Source: Enterobacterales bacterium (GTDB lineage: Bacteria; Pseudomonadota; Gammaproteobacteria; Enterobacterales; Enterobacteriaceae). Taken from it: 64,000 nt of DNA. Position numbers and translations under genes: made by a program. The stretch covers positions 1-64,000 of the forward strand of contig JAATFO010000088.1 of NCBI GenBank assembly GCA_015655145.1, read 5' to 3'. Positions within the stretch are counted from its first letter, which is position 1, and the number at the start of each line of letters is the position of its first letter. Of the stretch, positions 27,324-37,679 are shown one piece after another. The notes below the pieces were generated by a model. The model was not told the DNA's origin and ran no database searches. It saw only the letters and a list, made by a program, of their open reading frames with translations.

Positions 27324-30131
27324 ATGCAGAACAGCGCGATGAAGCCCTGGCTGGACTCTTCCTGGCTGGCCGGTGCGAACCAATCTTACATAGAGCAGCT
27401 CTATGAGGATTTTCTAACCGATCCTGACTCTGTTGATGCTGTGTGGCGTGCGCTGTTCCAGCAGCTTCCTGGCTCCGGGGTTAGACCTGAACAATCCCAC
27501 TCTTCTACCCGAGAATATTTCCGCCGTCTGGCAAAAGACGCTACGCGTTACACCTCATCCGTGGCCGATCCAGACACCAACTCCCGACAAGTTAAAGTGC
27601 TGCAACTGATCAACGCATTTCGTTTTCGTGGTCATCAGCATGCGGATCTTGACCCGCTTGGTTTATGGTCCCGGGAAACGGTGCCGGATCTTGATCCGGC
27701 TTTTCATGGTTTGGGCGCTGCGGACTTCCAGGAAAGTTTTAATGTTGGTTCCTTTGCGATTGGCAAAGAGACCATGCAATTGGCCGATCTCTATGCGGCA
27801 CTGAAAAAAACGTACTGTGGCTCCATCGGTGCTGAGTATATGCATATTACCAACACCGAAGAGAAACGCTGGATCCAGCAACGGATTGAATCGGTTTGCG
27901 GCCATGCCTCTTTCAGCCGACAAGAGAAAAAAGTCTTTTTAAAAGAACTCACGGCGGCAGAAGGACTGGAGCGTTATCTCGGGGCGAAATTCCCGGGAGC
28001 GAAGCGTTTCTCACTCGAAGGCGGAGACGCGCTGGTCCCGATGTTATGTGAAATGATCCGTCATGCCGGGAAAAGTGGCACGCGTGAAGTGGTGCTGGGG
28101 ATGGCGCACCGTGGTCGCCTTAATGTGCTGATCAACGTGTTGGGTAAAAAGCCCCAGGACCTGTTCGATGAATTTTCCGGCAAGCACAAAGAGCATCTCG
28201 GTGCCGGTGACGTGAAGTACCATATGGGCTATTCATCCGATGTCGAAACCGAAGGCGGCCTGGTGCATCTGGCGCTGGCGTTTAACCCTTCACACCTGGA
28301 AATTGTTAGTCCGGTCGTGATGGGATCGGTTCGGGCGCGACTTGATCGGCTGGCGGAACCGAGCAGCAACAAAGTGTTGCCGATAACTATTCACGGTGAT
28401 GCCGCAGTGACCGGGCAAGGTGTGGTGCAGGAAACCCTCAATATGTCACTGGCGCGCGGTTATGAAGTGGGCGGGACGGTGCGTATTGTGATCAATAACC
28501 AGATTGGCTTCACCACCTCCAATCCGCAAGACGCGCGCTCAACGGAATATTGTACGGATATTGGTAAAATGGTGCAGGCGCCTATTTTCCACGTTAATGC
28601 TGACGATCCGGAAGCGGTCGCTTTTGTGACTCGTCTGGCGCTGGATTTCCGTAACACTTTTAAACGCGACGTTTTTATCGACTTGGTCTGTTATCGCCGC
28701 CATGGGCATAATGAAGCGGATGAGCCAAGCGCCACGCAACCGGTCATGTACCAGAAAATTAAAAAGCATCCAACGCCGCGTAAAATTTATGCTGACAAGC
28801 TGGAAGCTGAAAATGTCGCCAGCCTGGAAGATGCCACGGAAATGGTAAACCTTTATCGGGATGCGCTGGATGCCGGCGAATGCGTGGTGGCGGAATGGCG
28901 TCCGATGAGCCTGCATTCGTTCACCTGGTCGCCTTATCTCAATCACGAGTGGGATGAGCAGTATCCGGAAACCATTGACAGAAAACGGTTGCTGGAACTG
29001 GCAAAACGTATCAGTCATGTGCCGGAAACCGTTGAAATGCAGGCGCGGGTGGCGAAAATTTACCACGATCGTGCGGAAATGGCGGCGGGCAATAAACCAT
29101 TCGACTGGGGCGGTGCTGAGAACCTGGCCTATGCGACCCTGGTTGATGAAGGTATTCCATGTCGTTTGTCGGGCGAAGATATGGCGCGCGGCACCTTCTT
29201 CCATCGCCACGCCGTGATACACAATCAAGCGAATGGTTCCACGTATACGCCATTGCAGCACATCCACAATGGGCAGGGTGTGTTCAACGTATGGGATTCG
29301 GTATTGTCAGAAGAAGCGGTGCTGGCTTTTGAATATGGTTATGCAACGGCGGAACCCCGCACGCTCACTATCTGGGAAGCTCAGTTTGGCGATTTCGCCA
29401 ATGGGGCGCAGGTGGTTATTGACCAGTTCATCAGTTCGGGCGAACAAAAGTGGGGACGGATGTGCGGCCTGGTGATGTTGTTGCCCCATGGCTATGAAGG
29501 CCAGGGACCGGAACACTCATCCGCGCGTCTGGAACGTTATTTGCAACTGTGCGCAGAGCAAAATATGCAGGTTTGCGTACCTTCCACGCCAGCTCAGGTT
29601 TATCACATGTTGCGTCGTCAGGCGCTGCGCGGTATGCGTCGTCCGTTGGTGGTGATGTCACCGAAGTCACTGCTGCGTCATCCGCTGGCGGTGTCCACGC
29701 TGGATGAGCTGGCCGATGGCGGCTTTAAACCCGCCATCGGTGAGATTGACGATATTGATCCTCAAGGTGTGAAACGGATTGTGCTCTGCTCAGGCAAGGT
29801 TTACTACGATTTGCTGGAACAGCGGCGTAAGAATGAGCAGACAAATGTTGCTATTATCCGTATTGAACAGCTTTATCCATTCCCGCACAAAGCGGTACAG
29901 GACGTATTACAACCGTATGCGCATGTGCACGATTTTGTCTGGTGTCAGGAAGAGCCACTGAACCAGGGCGCCTGGTATTGTAGTCAGCATCATTTCCGTG
30001 AAGTGATCCCCTTTGGCGCCTCTTTACGTTATGCCGGGCGTCTTGCCTCTGCTTCGCCGGCTGTTGGTTATATGTTCATTCACCAGCAACAGCAGAAAAA
30101 TCTGGTTAATGACGCGCTGAACGTTGATTAA
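27324..30131 (+). CDS. sucA: 2-oxoglutarate dehydrogenase E1 component
   Basis: Thiamine-diphosphate decarboxylase of the 2-oxoglutarate dehydrogenase complex. It has 935 residues (E. coli 933). The N-terminal segment (PWLDSSWLAGANQSYIEQLYEDF) binds E2. The active site includes MAHRGRLNVL near 260 and GDAAVTGQG near 360. The TPP/Mg region follows with NNQIGFTT near 390, and the pyrimidine-domain motif FGDFANGAQV lies near 690. It is followed by sucB after 15 bp and is read either from the sdh promoter or from a weaker start in the preceding gap. Confidence 0.97.
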   Translation: MQNSAMKPWLDSSWLAGANQSYIEQLYEDFLTDPDSVDAVWRALFQQLPGSGVRPEQSHSSTREYFRRLAKDATRYTSSVADPDTNSRQVKVLQLINAFRFRGHQHADLDPLGLWSRETVPDLDPAFHGLGAADFQESFNVGSFAIGKETMQLADLYAALKKTYCGSIGAEYMHITNTEEKRWIQQRIESVCGHASFSRQEKKVFLKELTAAEGLERYLGAKFPGAKRFSLEGGDALVPMLCEMIRHAGKSGTREVVLGMAHRGRLNVLINVLGKKPQDLFDEFSGKHKEHLGAGDVKYHMGYSSDVETEGGLVHLALAFNPSHLEIVSPVVMGSVRARLDRLAEPSSNKVLPITIHGDAAVTGQGVVQETLNMSLARGYEVGGTVRIVINNQIGFTTSNPQDARSTEYCTDIGKMVQAPIFHVNADDPEAVAFVTRLALDFRNTFKRDVFIDLVCYRRHGHNEADEPSATQPVMYQKIKKHPTPRKIYADKLEAENVASLEDATEMVNLYRDALDAGECVVAEWRPMSLHSFTWSPYLNHEWDEQYPETIDRKRLLELAKRISHVPETVEMQARVAKIYHDRAEMAAGNKPFDWGGAENLAYATLVDEGIPCRLSGEDMARGTFFHRHAVIHNQANGSTYTPLQHIHNGQGVFNVWDSVLSEEAVLAFEYGYATAEPRTLTIWEAQFGDFANGAQVVIDQFISSGEQKWGRMCGLVMLLPHGYEGQGPEHSSARLERYLQLCAEQNMQVCVPSTPAQVYHMLRRQALRGMRRPLVVMSPKSLLRHPLAVSTLDELADGGFKPAIGEIDDIDPQGVKRIVLCSGKVYYDLLEQRRKNEQTNVAIIRIEQLYPFPHKAVQDVLQPYAHVHDFVWCQEEPLNQGAWYCSQHHFREVIPFGASLRYAGRLASASPAVGYMFIHQQQQKNLVNDALNVD

Positions 30132-30146
30132 ATAAAAGGATAGATA

Positions 30147-31367
30147 ATGAGTAGCGTAGATATTCTTGTTCCCGACTTGCCTGAATCGGTCGCTGATGCC
30201 ACGGTGGCAACCTGGCACAAAAAACCAGGTGACACGGTCCAGCGCGATGAAGTGCTGGTAGAAATTGAAACCGATAAAGTGGTGCTGGAAGTGCCTGCTT
30301 CTGTTGATGGCGTACTGGAAGCGGTAGTAGAAGACGAAGGTGCCACGGTGCTGTCGCGCCAGATTCTGGGGCGTCTGAAAGAAGGTAACAGCAGCGGTAA
30401 AGAAACATCAGCAAAAGCCGACAGCACAGAATCCACCCCTGCGCAACGTCAGAACGCGTCATTGTCTGAAGAGAACAATGATACGCTCAGTCCGGCAATC
30501 CGCCGTCTAATCGCCGAACATGAACTTGATGCCACAGCCATTAAAGGGAGCGGTGTGGGTGGACGGATCACCCGTGAAGATGTTGAAAAACATCTGGCTA
30601 AAAAAGCGCCAGCTAAAAAAGACGAAGCCCCGGCAGCCGGCAGCGCCAGGCCAGCGGCCCTGTCAGGTCGTAGCGAGAAACGCGTTCCGATGACGCGCCT
30701 GCGTAAACGTGTGGCTGAACGTCTGCTGGAAGCGAAAAACAGCACCGCGATGTTAACGACGTTTAATGAAGTGAATATGAAGCCTGTCATGGATCTGCGC
30801 AAGCAGTATGGCGACGCCTTCGAGAAACGTCATGGCGTGCGTTTGGGCTTTATGTCCTTTTACATCAAAGCGGTGGTTGAAGCGTTGAAACGCTTCCCGG
30901 AAGTGAACGCCTCTATTGATGGAGAAGATGTGGTTTACCACAACTATTTTGATGTCAGTATCGCTGTGTCCACTCCGCGAGGTTTGGTGACGCCAGTGCT
31001 GAAAGATGTGGATGCGCTGAGCATGGCTGACATTGAGAAAAAAATTAAAGAGTTGGCGGTAAAAGGACGTGATGGCAAATTGACCGTCGAGGAGCTGACC
31101 GGGGGGAATTTCACTATCACCAATGGCGGCGTTTTTGGTTCCCTGATGTCAACACCCATAATCAATCCGCCACAAAGCGCTATTCTTGGTATGCATGCGA
31201 TCAAAGATCGTCCGATGGCGGTGAAGGGGCAGGTGGAAATTTTGCCCATGATGTATCTGGCGCTTTCTTATGATCATCGACTGATTGATGGCCGTGAATC
31301 AGTGAGCTGTTTGGTCGCGGTGAAAGAGATGCTGGAAGATCCGACGCGCCTGTTGCTCGACGTCTAA
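30147..31367 (+). CDS. sucB: Dihydrolipoamide succinyltransferase (E2 of 2-oxoglutarate dehydrogenase)
   Basis: Core of the 2-oxoglutarate dehydrogenase complex; transfers the succinyl group to CoA. It has 406 residues. One lipoyl domain has the modified Lys44 in ETDKVVLEV. An Ala/Lys/Ser-rich linker leads to the E1/E3-binding domain ([16 protein letters not shown], about 108-145). After a second linker the catalytic domain ends with [12 protein letters not shown], giving His377 and Asp381. sucA is 15 bp upstream and sucC 65 bp downstream. Confidence 0.97.
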   Translation: MSSVDILVPDLPESVADATVATWHKKPGDTVQRDEVLVEIETDKVVLEVPASVDGVLEAVVEDEGATVLSRQILGRLKEGNSSGKETSAKADSTESTPAQRQNASLSEENNDTLSPAIRRLIAEHELDATAIKGSGVGGRITREDVEKHLAKKAPAKKDEAPAAGSARPAALSGRSEKRVPMTRLRKRVAERLLEAKNSTAMLTTFNEVNMKPVMDLRKQYGDAFEKRHGVRLGFMSFYIKAVVEALKRFPEVNASIDGEDVVYHNYFDVSIAVSTPRGLVTPVLKDVDALSMADIEKKIKELAVKGRDGKLTVEELTGGNFTITNGGVFGSLMSTPIINPPQSAILGMHAIKDRPMAVKGQVEILPMMYLALSYDHRLIDGRESVSCLVAVKEMLEDPTRLLLDV

Positions 31368-31432
31368 TTTCGCCGGGTACGGTTAGCGGTACCCAACTTT
31401 TAATCTTTTCAGACCTGAATGGATAGAACATC

Positions 31433-32599
31433 ATGAACTTACACGAGTATCAGGCGAAACAACTGTTTGCACGCTATGGCTTACCGGCTCCAACCGGTTA
31501 TGCCTGTACCACGCCACGTGAAGCGGAAGAAGCTGCCTCAAAAATTTGCTCAGGTCCGTGGGTGGTAAAATGTCAGGTTCATGCCGGCGGCCGTGGTAAA
31601 GCGGGCGGGGTGAAAGTCGTTAACAGCAAAGAAGATATTCGTCTTTTTGCTGAAAACTGGCTGGGTAAACGCCTGGTTACTTATCAAACGGATGCGACAG
31701 GCCAACCGGTTAACCAGATTCTGGTCGAAGCGGCGACGGATATTGACAAAGAGCTCTACCTCGGCGCGGTCGTTGATCGCAGCAGCCGCCGTGTGGTGTT
31801 CATGGCGTCGACAGAGGGCGGTGTTGAAATTGAAAAAGTGGCAGAAAAAACACCGCACCTGATTCACAAAATGGCACTGGATCCACTGACCGGACCTCAA
31901 CCATGGCAGGGCCGCGAGCTGGCGTTTAAGCTCGGCCTGACGGGTAAACAAGTTGGCCAGTTCACCAAGATTTTTATTGGGCTGGCGACGTTGTTTCTCG
32001 AACGAGATCTGGCGCTGGTCGAGATAAACCCGCTGGTGATAACCAAACAGGGTGATCTGATTTGCCTCGACGGCAAACTGGGGGCTGATGGCAATGCGTT
32101 GTTTCGTCAGCCAGAACTGCGTGAAATGCGTGATCCCAGTCAGGAAGATGAACGAGAAGCGCATGCTGCACAGTGGGAACTGAACTACGTCGCGCTGGAA
32201 GGCAATATCGGTTGTATGGTGAATGGCGCGGGTCTGGCGATGGGAACCATGGATATCGTGAAGTTAAATGGCGGGCAACCTGCCAACTTTCTTGATGTCG
32301 GTGGAGGCGCCACCAAGGAACGGGTCACTGAAGCGTTCAAGATTATCCTTTCTGATGACGCAGTAAAGGCCGTTTTTGTTAACATTTTTGGTGGTATCGT
32401 CCGTTGCGATCTGATCGCCGATGGTATTATTGGCGCTGTCGCTGAAGTGGGTGTCAACGTACCGGTAGTGGTACGTCTTGAAGGTAACAATGCTGAACTG
32501 GGCGCACAAAAGCTGGCAGACAGTGGCCTGAACATTATTGCGGCAACCAGTTTGACTGACGCGGCACAACGCGTGGTTGCTGCAGCGGAGGGTAAATAA
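31433..32599 (+). CDS. sucC: Succinyl-CoA synthetase beta subunit
   Basis: ATP-grasp subunit of succinyl-CoA synthetase, which makes ATP or GTP from succinyl-CoA. It has 388 residues, the E. coli length. It starts [18 protein letters not shown]. The nucleotide-binding stretch [15 protein letters not shown] is near 45-60, and the subunit interface with GGATKERV lies near 290. Its stop codon overlaps the sucD start by one base (TAATG), consistent with equal subunit synthesis. Confidence 0.97.
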   Translation: MNLHEYQAKQLFARYGLPAPTGYACTTPREAEEAASKICSGPWVVKCQVHAGGRGKAGGVKVVNSKEDIRLFAENWLGKRLVTYQTDATGQPVNQILVEAATDIDKELYLGAVVDRSSRRVVFMASTEGGVEIEKVAEKTPHLIHKMALDPLTGPQPWQGRELAFKLGLTGKQVGQFTKIFIGLATLFLERDLALVEINPLVITKQGDLICLDGKLGADGNALFRQPELREMRDPSQEDEREAHAAQWELNYVALEGNIGCMVNGAGLAMGTMDIVKLNGGQPANFLDVGGGATKERVTEAFKIILSDDAVKAVFVNIFGGIVRCDLIADGIIGAVAEVGVNVPVVVRLEGNNAELGAQKLADSGLNIIAATSLTDAAQRVVAAAEGK

Positions 32600-33474
32600 T
32601 GTCCATTTTGATCGACAAAAACACCAAAGTCATTTGCCAGGGTTTCACCGGCGGACAAGGCACATTCCATTCTGAGCAGGCGCTGGCGTACGGTACGCAA
32701 TTGGTCGGTGGCGTGACGCCAGGTAAAGGCGGTACCACCCATCTGGGCTTGCCGGTGTTTAATACTGTACGTGAAGCGGTAGAAGCCACGGGCGCCACGG
32801 CGTCAGTTATTTATGTTCCAGCGCCATTTTGTAAAGACGGTATTCTGGAAGCGATCGATGCCGGTATTAATCTGATCATTACCATCACCGAAGGTATTCC
32901 TACACTGGATATGCTAACGGTGAAAGTCAAACTGGATGAAGCCGGTGTGCGGATGATCGGTCCAAACTGTCCGGGCGTGATTACGCCAGGCGCATGCAAG
33001 ATCGGTATTATGCCGGGACACATTCACCAACCTGGTTGCATCGGTATCGTTTCCCGTTCAGGTACGCTGACCTATGAAGCAGTAAAACAGACCACGGATA
33101 TCGGTTATGGCCAGTCGACGTGTGTGGGAATTGGCGGTGATCCGATCCCGGGTTCTAACTTCATTGATATCCTGCAAATGTTTCAGGACGATCCACAGAC
33201 CGAAGCCATCGTGATGATCGGTGAAATCGGCGGCAGTGCGGAAGAAGAAGCGGCGGCTTTTATTAAAGCCCATGTAACCAAACCTGTCGTGAGCTATATT
33301 GCTGGCGTGACTGCGCCGAAAGGCAAGCGGATGGGGCATGCGGGGGCGATTATCGCTGGCGGTAAAGGGACAGCGGATGAGAAATTTGCAGCACTGGAAG
33401 CGGCGGGAGTGAAAACTGTCCGTAGTCTTGCTGATATCGGTGATGCGGTAAAAGCGGTTTTACCGCGACACTAA
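32599..33474 (+). CDS. sucD: Succinyl-CoA synthetase alpha subunit
   Basis: CoA-binding subunit carrying the phosphohistidine intermediate. It has 291 residues (E. coli 289). The N-terminal Rossmann domain has [10 protein letters not shown] near 15 and the Pro-rich VTPGKGG loop. The active-site His is in RMGHAGAI near 247, followed by the GGKGTADEK loop. It ends the long sdhCDAB-sucABCD operon; an apparent terminator follows at 33568. Confidence 0.97.
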   Translation: MSILIDKNTKVICQGFTGGQGTFHSEQALAYGTQLVGGVTPGKGGTTHLGLPVFNTVREAVEATGATASVIYVPAPFCKDGILEAIDAGINLIITITEGIPTLDMLTVKVKLDEAGVRMIGPNCPGVITPGACKIGIMPGHIHQPGCIGIVSRSGTLTYEAVKQTTDIGYGQSTCVGIGGDPIPGSNFIDILQMFQDDPQTEAIVMIGEIGGSAEEEAAAFIKAHVTKPVVSYIAGVTAPKGKRMGHAGAIIAGGKGTADEKFAALEAAGVKTVRSLADIGDAVKAVLPRH

Positions 33475-33594
33475 AAACCTGCCCCAGGTTTTATGCTGTA
33501 CCAGGCTGGCGCGCATTTTGTTGCTACGGGACATTGTCCAGCGACGCTACCGCACATTCGACATGTTGGCCGTCCTTATGGGCGGCTTTTTTTT
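33475..33594 (+). ncRNA. sucD 3' UTR, possible SdhX-type small RNA
   Basis: E. coli releases the small RNA SdhX (RybD) from the 3' end of the sdh-suc transcript by RNase E cleavage. Here the same position holds a 120-nt segment with two or three small stems ending in a strong terminator with a long T run, the typical 3' end of Hfq-dependent RNAs. I cannot align it to SdhX by eye, so identity is inferred from position and architecture only. Confidence 0.35.
33568..33594 (+). terminator. Rho-independent terminator of the sdh-suc operon
   Basis: GGCCGTCC, a TTAT loop, GGGCGGC and then eight Ts. It is the only strong terminator after gltA-divergent sdhC, so it probably ends the whole 10-kb operon. 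Confidence 0.88.
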
Positions 33595-34428
33595 ACTCAA
33601 TACGGGGCCCAGTAAAGCGATACAGGTTTTTTATTGCATCAGCCCATTTGTACCGTCTTCATTGAAAAGCAGGTCATTTCGACTATTATTATGAGACGGC
33701 TGTTAATGATATTTATTGTTAAAGTAAATTCAATGTGAATTAATTAGTGGTCATAAGTAACAATGAAATAATAGTGCGTTAACTGGAAATAATCAGATGA
33801 CAGTTTCTTTGCAACGAAGAAGCTATTGAACATATTTTTTATTACCATGAGGGAACACATATTTAACAATATATTTACTGGCGACGAATTTAATTGTCTG
33901 GCTGTTAACATTGTTCAATAAAAGATGTTCTACATCAAAGATTAACACTGGAAAAATGTGGAAAATTTCGATTAAATTGTTCTGTGTCAATTTAGCGAAT
34001 TGAGACGCATATATAAAAAGGTGTTTACAGGCAAAAATGTATTGTTGGTCACGTAAATAACATTTCTCGTTCTCGGGTGTCGGCGTATTATAGGGCGGTC
34101 CTGAAGCTGGGATTTATATCCGATACCTAAATGATTTGCGTTGCAGGAAGATGGCGAGCAAGGGAATTCCGATGAATTTACTCAGGTAAGTGACTTGGGG
34201 GCGCGTGCATAGTCTGTACATCTGCAACGTGACGTATAACAAGTATATTTACGTATTTATTCTCTGCTGTCGTTTACGTGGGCCCTTGTCTGGTGATCTA
34301 CGGGCGCAGCGAAACTGGGATCAATATCGGTCGTTTTAATTGAGCATTCACACTGGCAATGAATAGCGGACTTACCGCTACTGTTCAGCCGTGTGTCGTC
34401 GTCTTTCTGCGAGAAGCAAGGAGTCAAG
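33595..34428. promoter_or_regulatory. Long AT-rich region upstream of cydA
   Basis: About 830 bp without a gene; E. coli has mngR-mngA-mngB in this interval and no remnant of them is recognisable. The first 500 bp are visibly AT-rich, with several GTTAA/TTAAC words (for example near 33701, 33717 and 33905) of the kind ArcA binds. E. coli cydA also has a long control region with FNR and ArcA sites and multiple promoters, so this is probably its equivalent. TATTAT at 34087-34092 could be a -10 box. No perfect FNR box (TTGAT-N4-ATCAA) was found. Confidence 0.55.
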
Positions 34429-35997
34429 ATGTTTGATATTGTCGAGCTGTCGCGCTTACAGTTTGCCTTGACTGCGATGTACCATTTCCTTTTTGTCCCA
34501 CTAACGCTGGGTATGGCGTTTTTGCTGGCAATTATGGATACGGTTTACGTACTGTCGGGCAAACAAATTTATAAAGATATGACCAAGTTCTGGGGCAAGT
34601 TGTTTGGTATCAACTTTGCGCTGGGCGTAGCCACCGGCCTGACCATGGAGTTCCAGTTTGGGACAAACTGGTCATACTATTCACACTATGTAGGTGATAT
34701 TTTCGGCGCGCCACTGGCTATTGAAGGGCTGATGGCGTTCTTTCTTGAATCCACCTTTGTTGGTTTATTCTTCTTTGGCTGGGATCGCCTCGGTAAAGTA
34801 CAGCACATGGCGGTGAGCTGGTTGGTCGCATTAGGTTCAAACCTTTCTGCGCTGTGGATTTTGGTGGCGAACGGCTGGATGCAGAATCCTATCGCTTCCG
34901 ACTTCAACTTTGAAACCATGCGCATGGAAATGATCAGCTTCTCCGAACTGGTATTAAATCCGGTGGCGCAGGTGAAATTTGTTCATACCGTGGCGGCGGG
35001 TTATACCACGGGTGCGATGTTTATTCTGGGTATCAGTGCTTACTATCTGCTGCGCGGGCGCGATCTGGCGTTTGCCAAACGTTCTTTTGCCATTGCGGCG
35101 AGTTTTGGTATGGCCGCCGTGCTTTCCGTCATCGTACTCGGCGATGAATCCGGCTATGAAATGGGTGATGTGCAGAAAACGAAACTGGCCGCGATTGAAG
35201 CCGAATGGGAAACGCAGGCGGCGCCTGCATCGTTTACCTTATTTGGTCTGCCAAATCAGGAGACTGAGGTAAACAAATATTCTATTCAGATCCCGTATTT
35301 ACTTGGCCTGATTGCTACCCGTTCAGTTGACACGCCTGTCACCGGGCTGAAAGATCTGCGGGCACAGCATGAAGTGCGTATCCGTAACGGGATGAAAGCT
35401 TATCGTTTACTGGAAGAATTGCGCTCTGGCAATCGTGATCCGGCAGTGCGTGATGCGTTCAATAGTCATAAGCAAGATCTGGGCTATGGCATGTTATTGA
35501 AACGGTATACATCAAACGTTTCTGACGCGACAGAAGCGCAGATTACACAAGCCAGCAAAGATTCGATCCCTCGTGTAGCGCCGTTGTATTTTGCTTTTCG
35601 TCTCATGGTGCTCTGCGGTGTGTTGCTGCTCTTGATTATCGCCTTTTCATTCTGGAGCGTTATCCGTAATCGTATCGGCCAGAATCGCTGGTTGTTAAAA
35701 GCGGCGCTGTACGGTATTCCTTTGCCGTGGATCGCAGTGGAATCGGGATGGTTTGTCGCCGAATATGGCCGACAGCCCTGGGCTATTGGCGAAGTGTTGC
35801 CGACCGCCGTCGCTAATTCCTCTCTGACTGCGGGCGATCTCCTGTTCTCTATGGGGCTGATTTGCGGTCTGTATACGTTGTTCCTGGTGGCGGAAATGTA
35901 CCTGATGTTCAAGTTTGCGCGTCTCGGACCGAGTAGCCTGAAAACCGGACGCTATTACTATGAGCAGACTGCGGTTTCATCACTGCCGGTGCGGTAA
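34429..35997 (+). CDS. cydA: Cytochrome bd-I ubiquinol oxidase subunit I
   Basis: Quinol-oxidising subunit of the high-affinity bd oxidase in the inner membrane. The start is the ATG of [12 protein letters not shown] with AAGGAG seven bases upstream; 522 residues, the E. coli length. His19 (MYHF) is the high-spin haem b ligand. The long Q-loop (about residues 240-380, with FGLPNQETE) marks the L-subfamily. The conserved [13 protein letters not shown] motif lies near 445. It is in an operon with cydB, cydX and ybgE, expected to rise at low oxygen. Confidence 0.97.
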   Translation: MFDIVELSRLQFALTAMYHFLFVPLTLGMAFLLAIMDTVYVLSGKQIYKDMTKFWGKLFGINFALGVATGLTMEFQFGTNWSYYSHYVGDIFGAPLAIEGLMAFFLESTFVGLFFFGWDRLGKVQHMAVSWLVALGSNLSALWILVANGWMQNPIASDFNFETMRMEMISFSELVLNPVAQVKFVHTVAAGYTTGAMFILGISAYYLLRGRDLAFAKRSFAIAASFGMAAVLSVIVLGDESGYEMGDVQKTKLAAIEAEWETQAAPASFTLFGLPNQETEVNKYSIQIPYLLGLIATRSVDTPVTGLKDLRAQHEVRIRNGMKAYRLLEELRSGNRDPAVRDAFNSHKQDLGYGMLLKRYTSNVSDATEAQITQASKDSIPRVAPLYFAFRLMVLCGVLLLLIIAFSFWSVIRNRIGQNRWLLKAALYGIPLPWIAVESGWFVAEYGRQPWAIGEVLPTAVANSSLTAGDLLFSMGLICGLYTLFLVAEMYLMFKFARLGPSSLKTGRYYYEQTAVSSLPVR

Positions 35998-36009
35998 AGG
36001 AGACGACAA

Positions 36010-37149
36010 ATGTTAAATTACGAAGTATTGCGTTTTATCTGGTGGCTGTTAATTGGCATTTTGTTGATTGGCTTTGCCGTCACTGATGGTTTTGATATGG
36101 GCGTGGGTATGTTGTCACGAACCCTTGGCCGTACTGATACCGAACGCCGCATTATGATTAACAGCATTGCACCGCACTGGGACGGTAACCAGGTGTGGTT
36201 GATTACCGCCGGTGGTGCGCTGTTCGCCGCGTGGCCGATGGTCTATGCGGCGGCATTCTCCGGGTTTTATGTGGCGATGATTTTAGTGCTGGCATCACTG
36301 TTCTTCCGTCCGGTAGGTTTTGATTACCGGTCGAAAATTGAAGACCGACGCTGGCGCGGCATGTGGGACTGGGGCATTTTCATCGGTAGTTTTGTCCCGC
36401 CATTGGTGATCGGTGTGGCGTTTGGCAACTTACTGCAAGGTGTTCCGTTCCATGCTGATGAATATTTGCGGCTGTTTTACACTGGCAATTTTTTCCAGTT
36501 GCTGAATCCGTTCGGTTTGCTCGCCGGGATCGTCAGTCTGACGATGATCCTTGCACAGGGTGCGACATATTTACAGATGCGTACCAGTGGTGAGTTACGG
36601 CTACGTTCTCGTACCGCCGCTCAGATTTCTGCACTGGTCATGATGGTGTGTTTTGTGCTGGCAGGTATTTGGGTGATATACGGCATTGATGGTTATGTCG
36701 TGACGTCAACACTTGATCACAGTGCAGCGTCTAATCCGCTGGCGAAAGAGGTGACTCGTGAAGCCGGGGCATGGCTGGTGAATTTCAATGCAGCGCCGAT
36801 GCTGTGGTTGATTCCGGCATTGGGTGTGGTGCTGCCGTTGTTGACGGTAGTCTGTTCGCGCTGCGACAGGGGAGCCTGGGCGTTTGTTTTCTCTTCACTG
36901 ACATTGTCATGTGTGATTCTGACCGCCGGTGTCGCGATGTTTCCGTTCATCATGCCGTCCAGCACTGTACCGGGTGTGAGTTTGACCATGTGGGATGCTA
37001 CATCCAGTCTGATGACGCTGAAATTGATGACCTTTGTAGCCATGGTCTTTGTACCGATCATCCTGGCGTACACCGCGTGGTGTTACTACAAAATGTTTGG
37101 TCGTATCACTAAAGAACAAATTGAAAGTAACACACATTCTCTCTATTAA
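36010..37149 (+). CDS. cydB: Cytochrome bd-I ubiquinol oxidase subunit II
   Basis: Second large subunit of bd oxidase, nine transmembrane helices, no haem of its own. It has 379 residues, as in E. coli. The N-terminus LRFIWWLLIGILLIGFAVTDGFDMGVG carries the conserved Asp-Gly-Phe-Asp motif near 25-29, on the proton path with CydA. It follows cydA by 12 bp with AAAGGAGA as ribosome site. Confidence 0.97.
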   Translation: MLNYEVLRFIWWLLIGILLIGFAVTDGFDMGVGMLSRTLGRTDTERRIMINSIAPHWDGNQVWLITAGGALFAAWPMVYAAAFSGFYVAMILVLASLFFRPVGFDYRSKIEDRRWRGMWDWGIFIGSFVPPLVIGVAFGNLLQGVPFHADEYLRLFYTGNFFQLLNPFGLLAGIVSLTMILAQGATYLQMRTSGELRLRSRTAAQISALVMMVCFVLAGIWVIYGIDGYVVTSTLDHSAASNPLAKEVTREAGAWLVNFNAAPMLWLIPALGVVLPLLTVVCSRCDRGAWAFVFSSLTLSCVILTAGVAMFPFIMPSSTVPGVSLTMWDATSSLMTLKLMTFVAMVFVPIILAYTAWCYYKMFGRITKEQIESNTHSLY

Positions 37150-37164
37150 TTGAGGAACTGAACA

Positions 37165-37278
37165 ATGTGGTATTTTGCCTGGATTCTGGGAACCTTGCTT
37201 GCCTGCGCTTTTGGCATCATCACTGCGCTGGCCATTGAGCATATTGAAGAAACGGCTGAAGCGAAAGTTAAACCCTGA
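37165..37278 (+). CDS. cydX: CydX, small bd-I oxidase subunit
   Basis: A 37-residue single-helix membrane protein, MWYFAWILGTLLACAF at the start, E. coli CydX-like in length and sequence. The conserved Trp6 and the Glu in ALAIEH near 25 are present. In E. coli it stabilises the haems of CydAB and is needed for full activity. A GAGG ribosome site precedes it, 15 bp after cydB, and its TGA shares one base with the ybgE ATG. Confidence 0.96.
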   Translation: MWYFAWILGTLLACAFGIITALAIEHIEETAEAKVKP

Positions 37279-37571
37279 TGCATGCGATGATTGTACGGCT
37301 CTATGCCGCGATGGATAAGAGCCCGTTACGGGCTCTTTCCCTTATTCTGGCGCTATTACTGGCGGGATGCGTATTTTGGGAGCCGGCACGTTTTGCCGCT
37401 AACACGGGAACCCTTACTATTTGGCAAGGGTTCGTCATGATGTGGGCAGTATGCGCCGGGATTATTCATGGTGTCGGTTTTCGTCCCCGAGCCTGGTATT
37501 GGCAGGGGGTATTTTCACCCTTACCAGCAATGCTGGTGCTGGCGTTCGGCCTGGTTTTCTTCTTTCGTTAA
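37278..37571 (+). CDS. ybgE: YbgE, cyd operon protein
   Basis: A 97-residue inner-membrane protein with three hydrophobic helices, matching E. coli YbgE over its whole length (MDKSPLRALSL, WAVCAGIIHGVGFRPR). It always accompanies cydAB in enterobacteria; its function is not established. Its start overlaps the cydX stop by one base. It is the last gene of the block that is collinear with E. coli; ybgC-tolQRAB-pal should come next but do not. Confidence 0.94.
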   Translation: MHAMIVRLYAAMDKSPLRALSLILALLLAGCVFWEPARFAANTGTLTIWQGFVMMWAVCAGIIHGVGFRPRAWYWQGVFSPLPAMLVLAFGLVFFFR

Positions 37572-37679
37572 CCCGAAGGCATGCTCATTATCAATGGGAT
37601 ACGCTGGTAGCTGGTTAATTTGTATAAAGTTCCTATGCTTTAAATGTCTTCAATAAGACATATTACAGAGGAACATACT

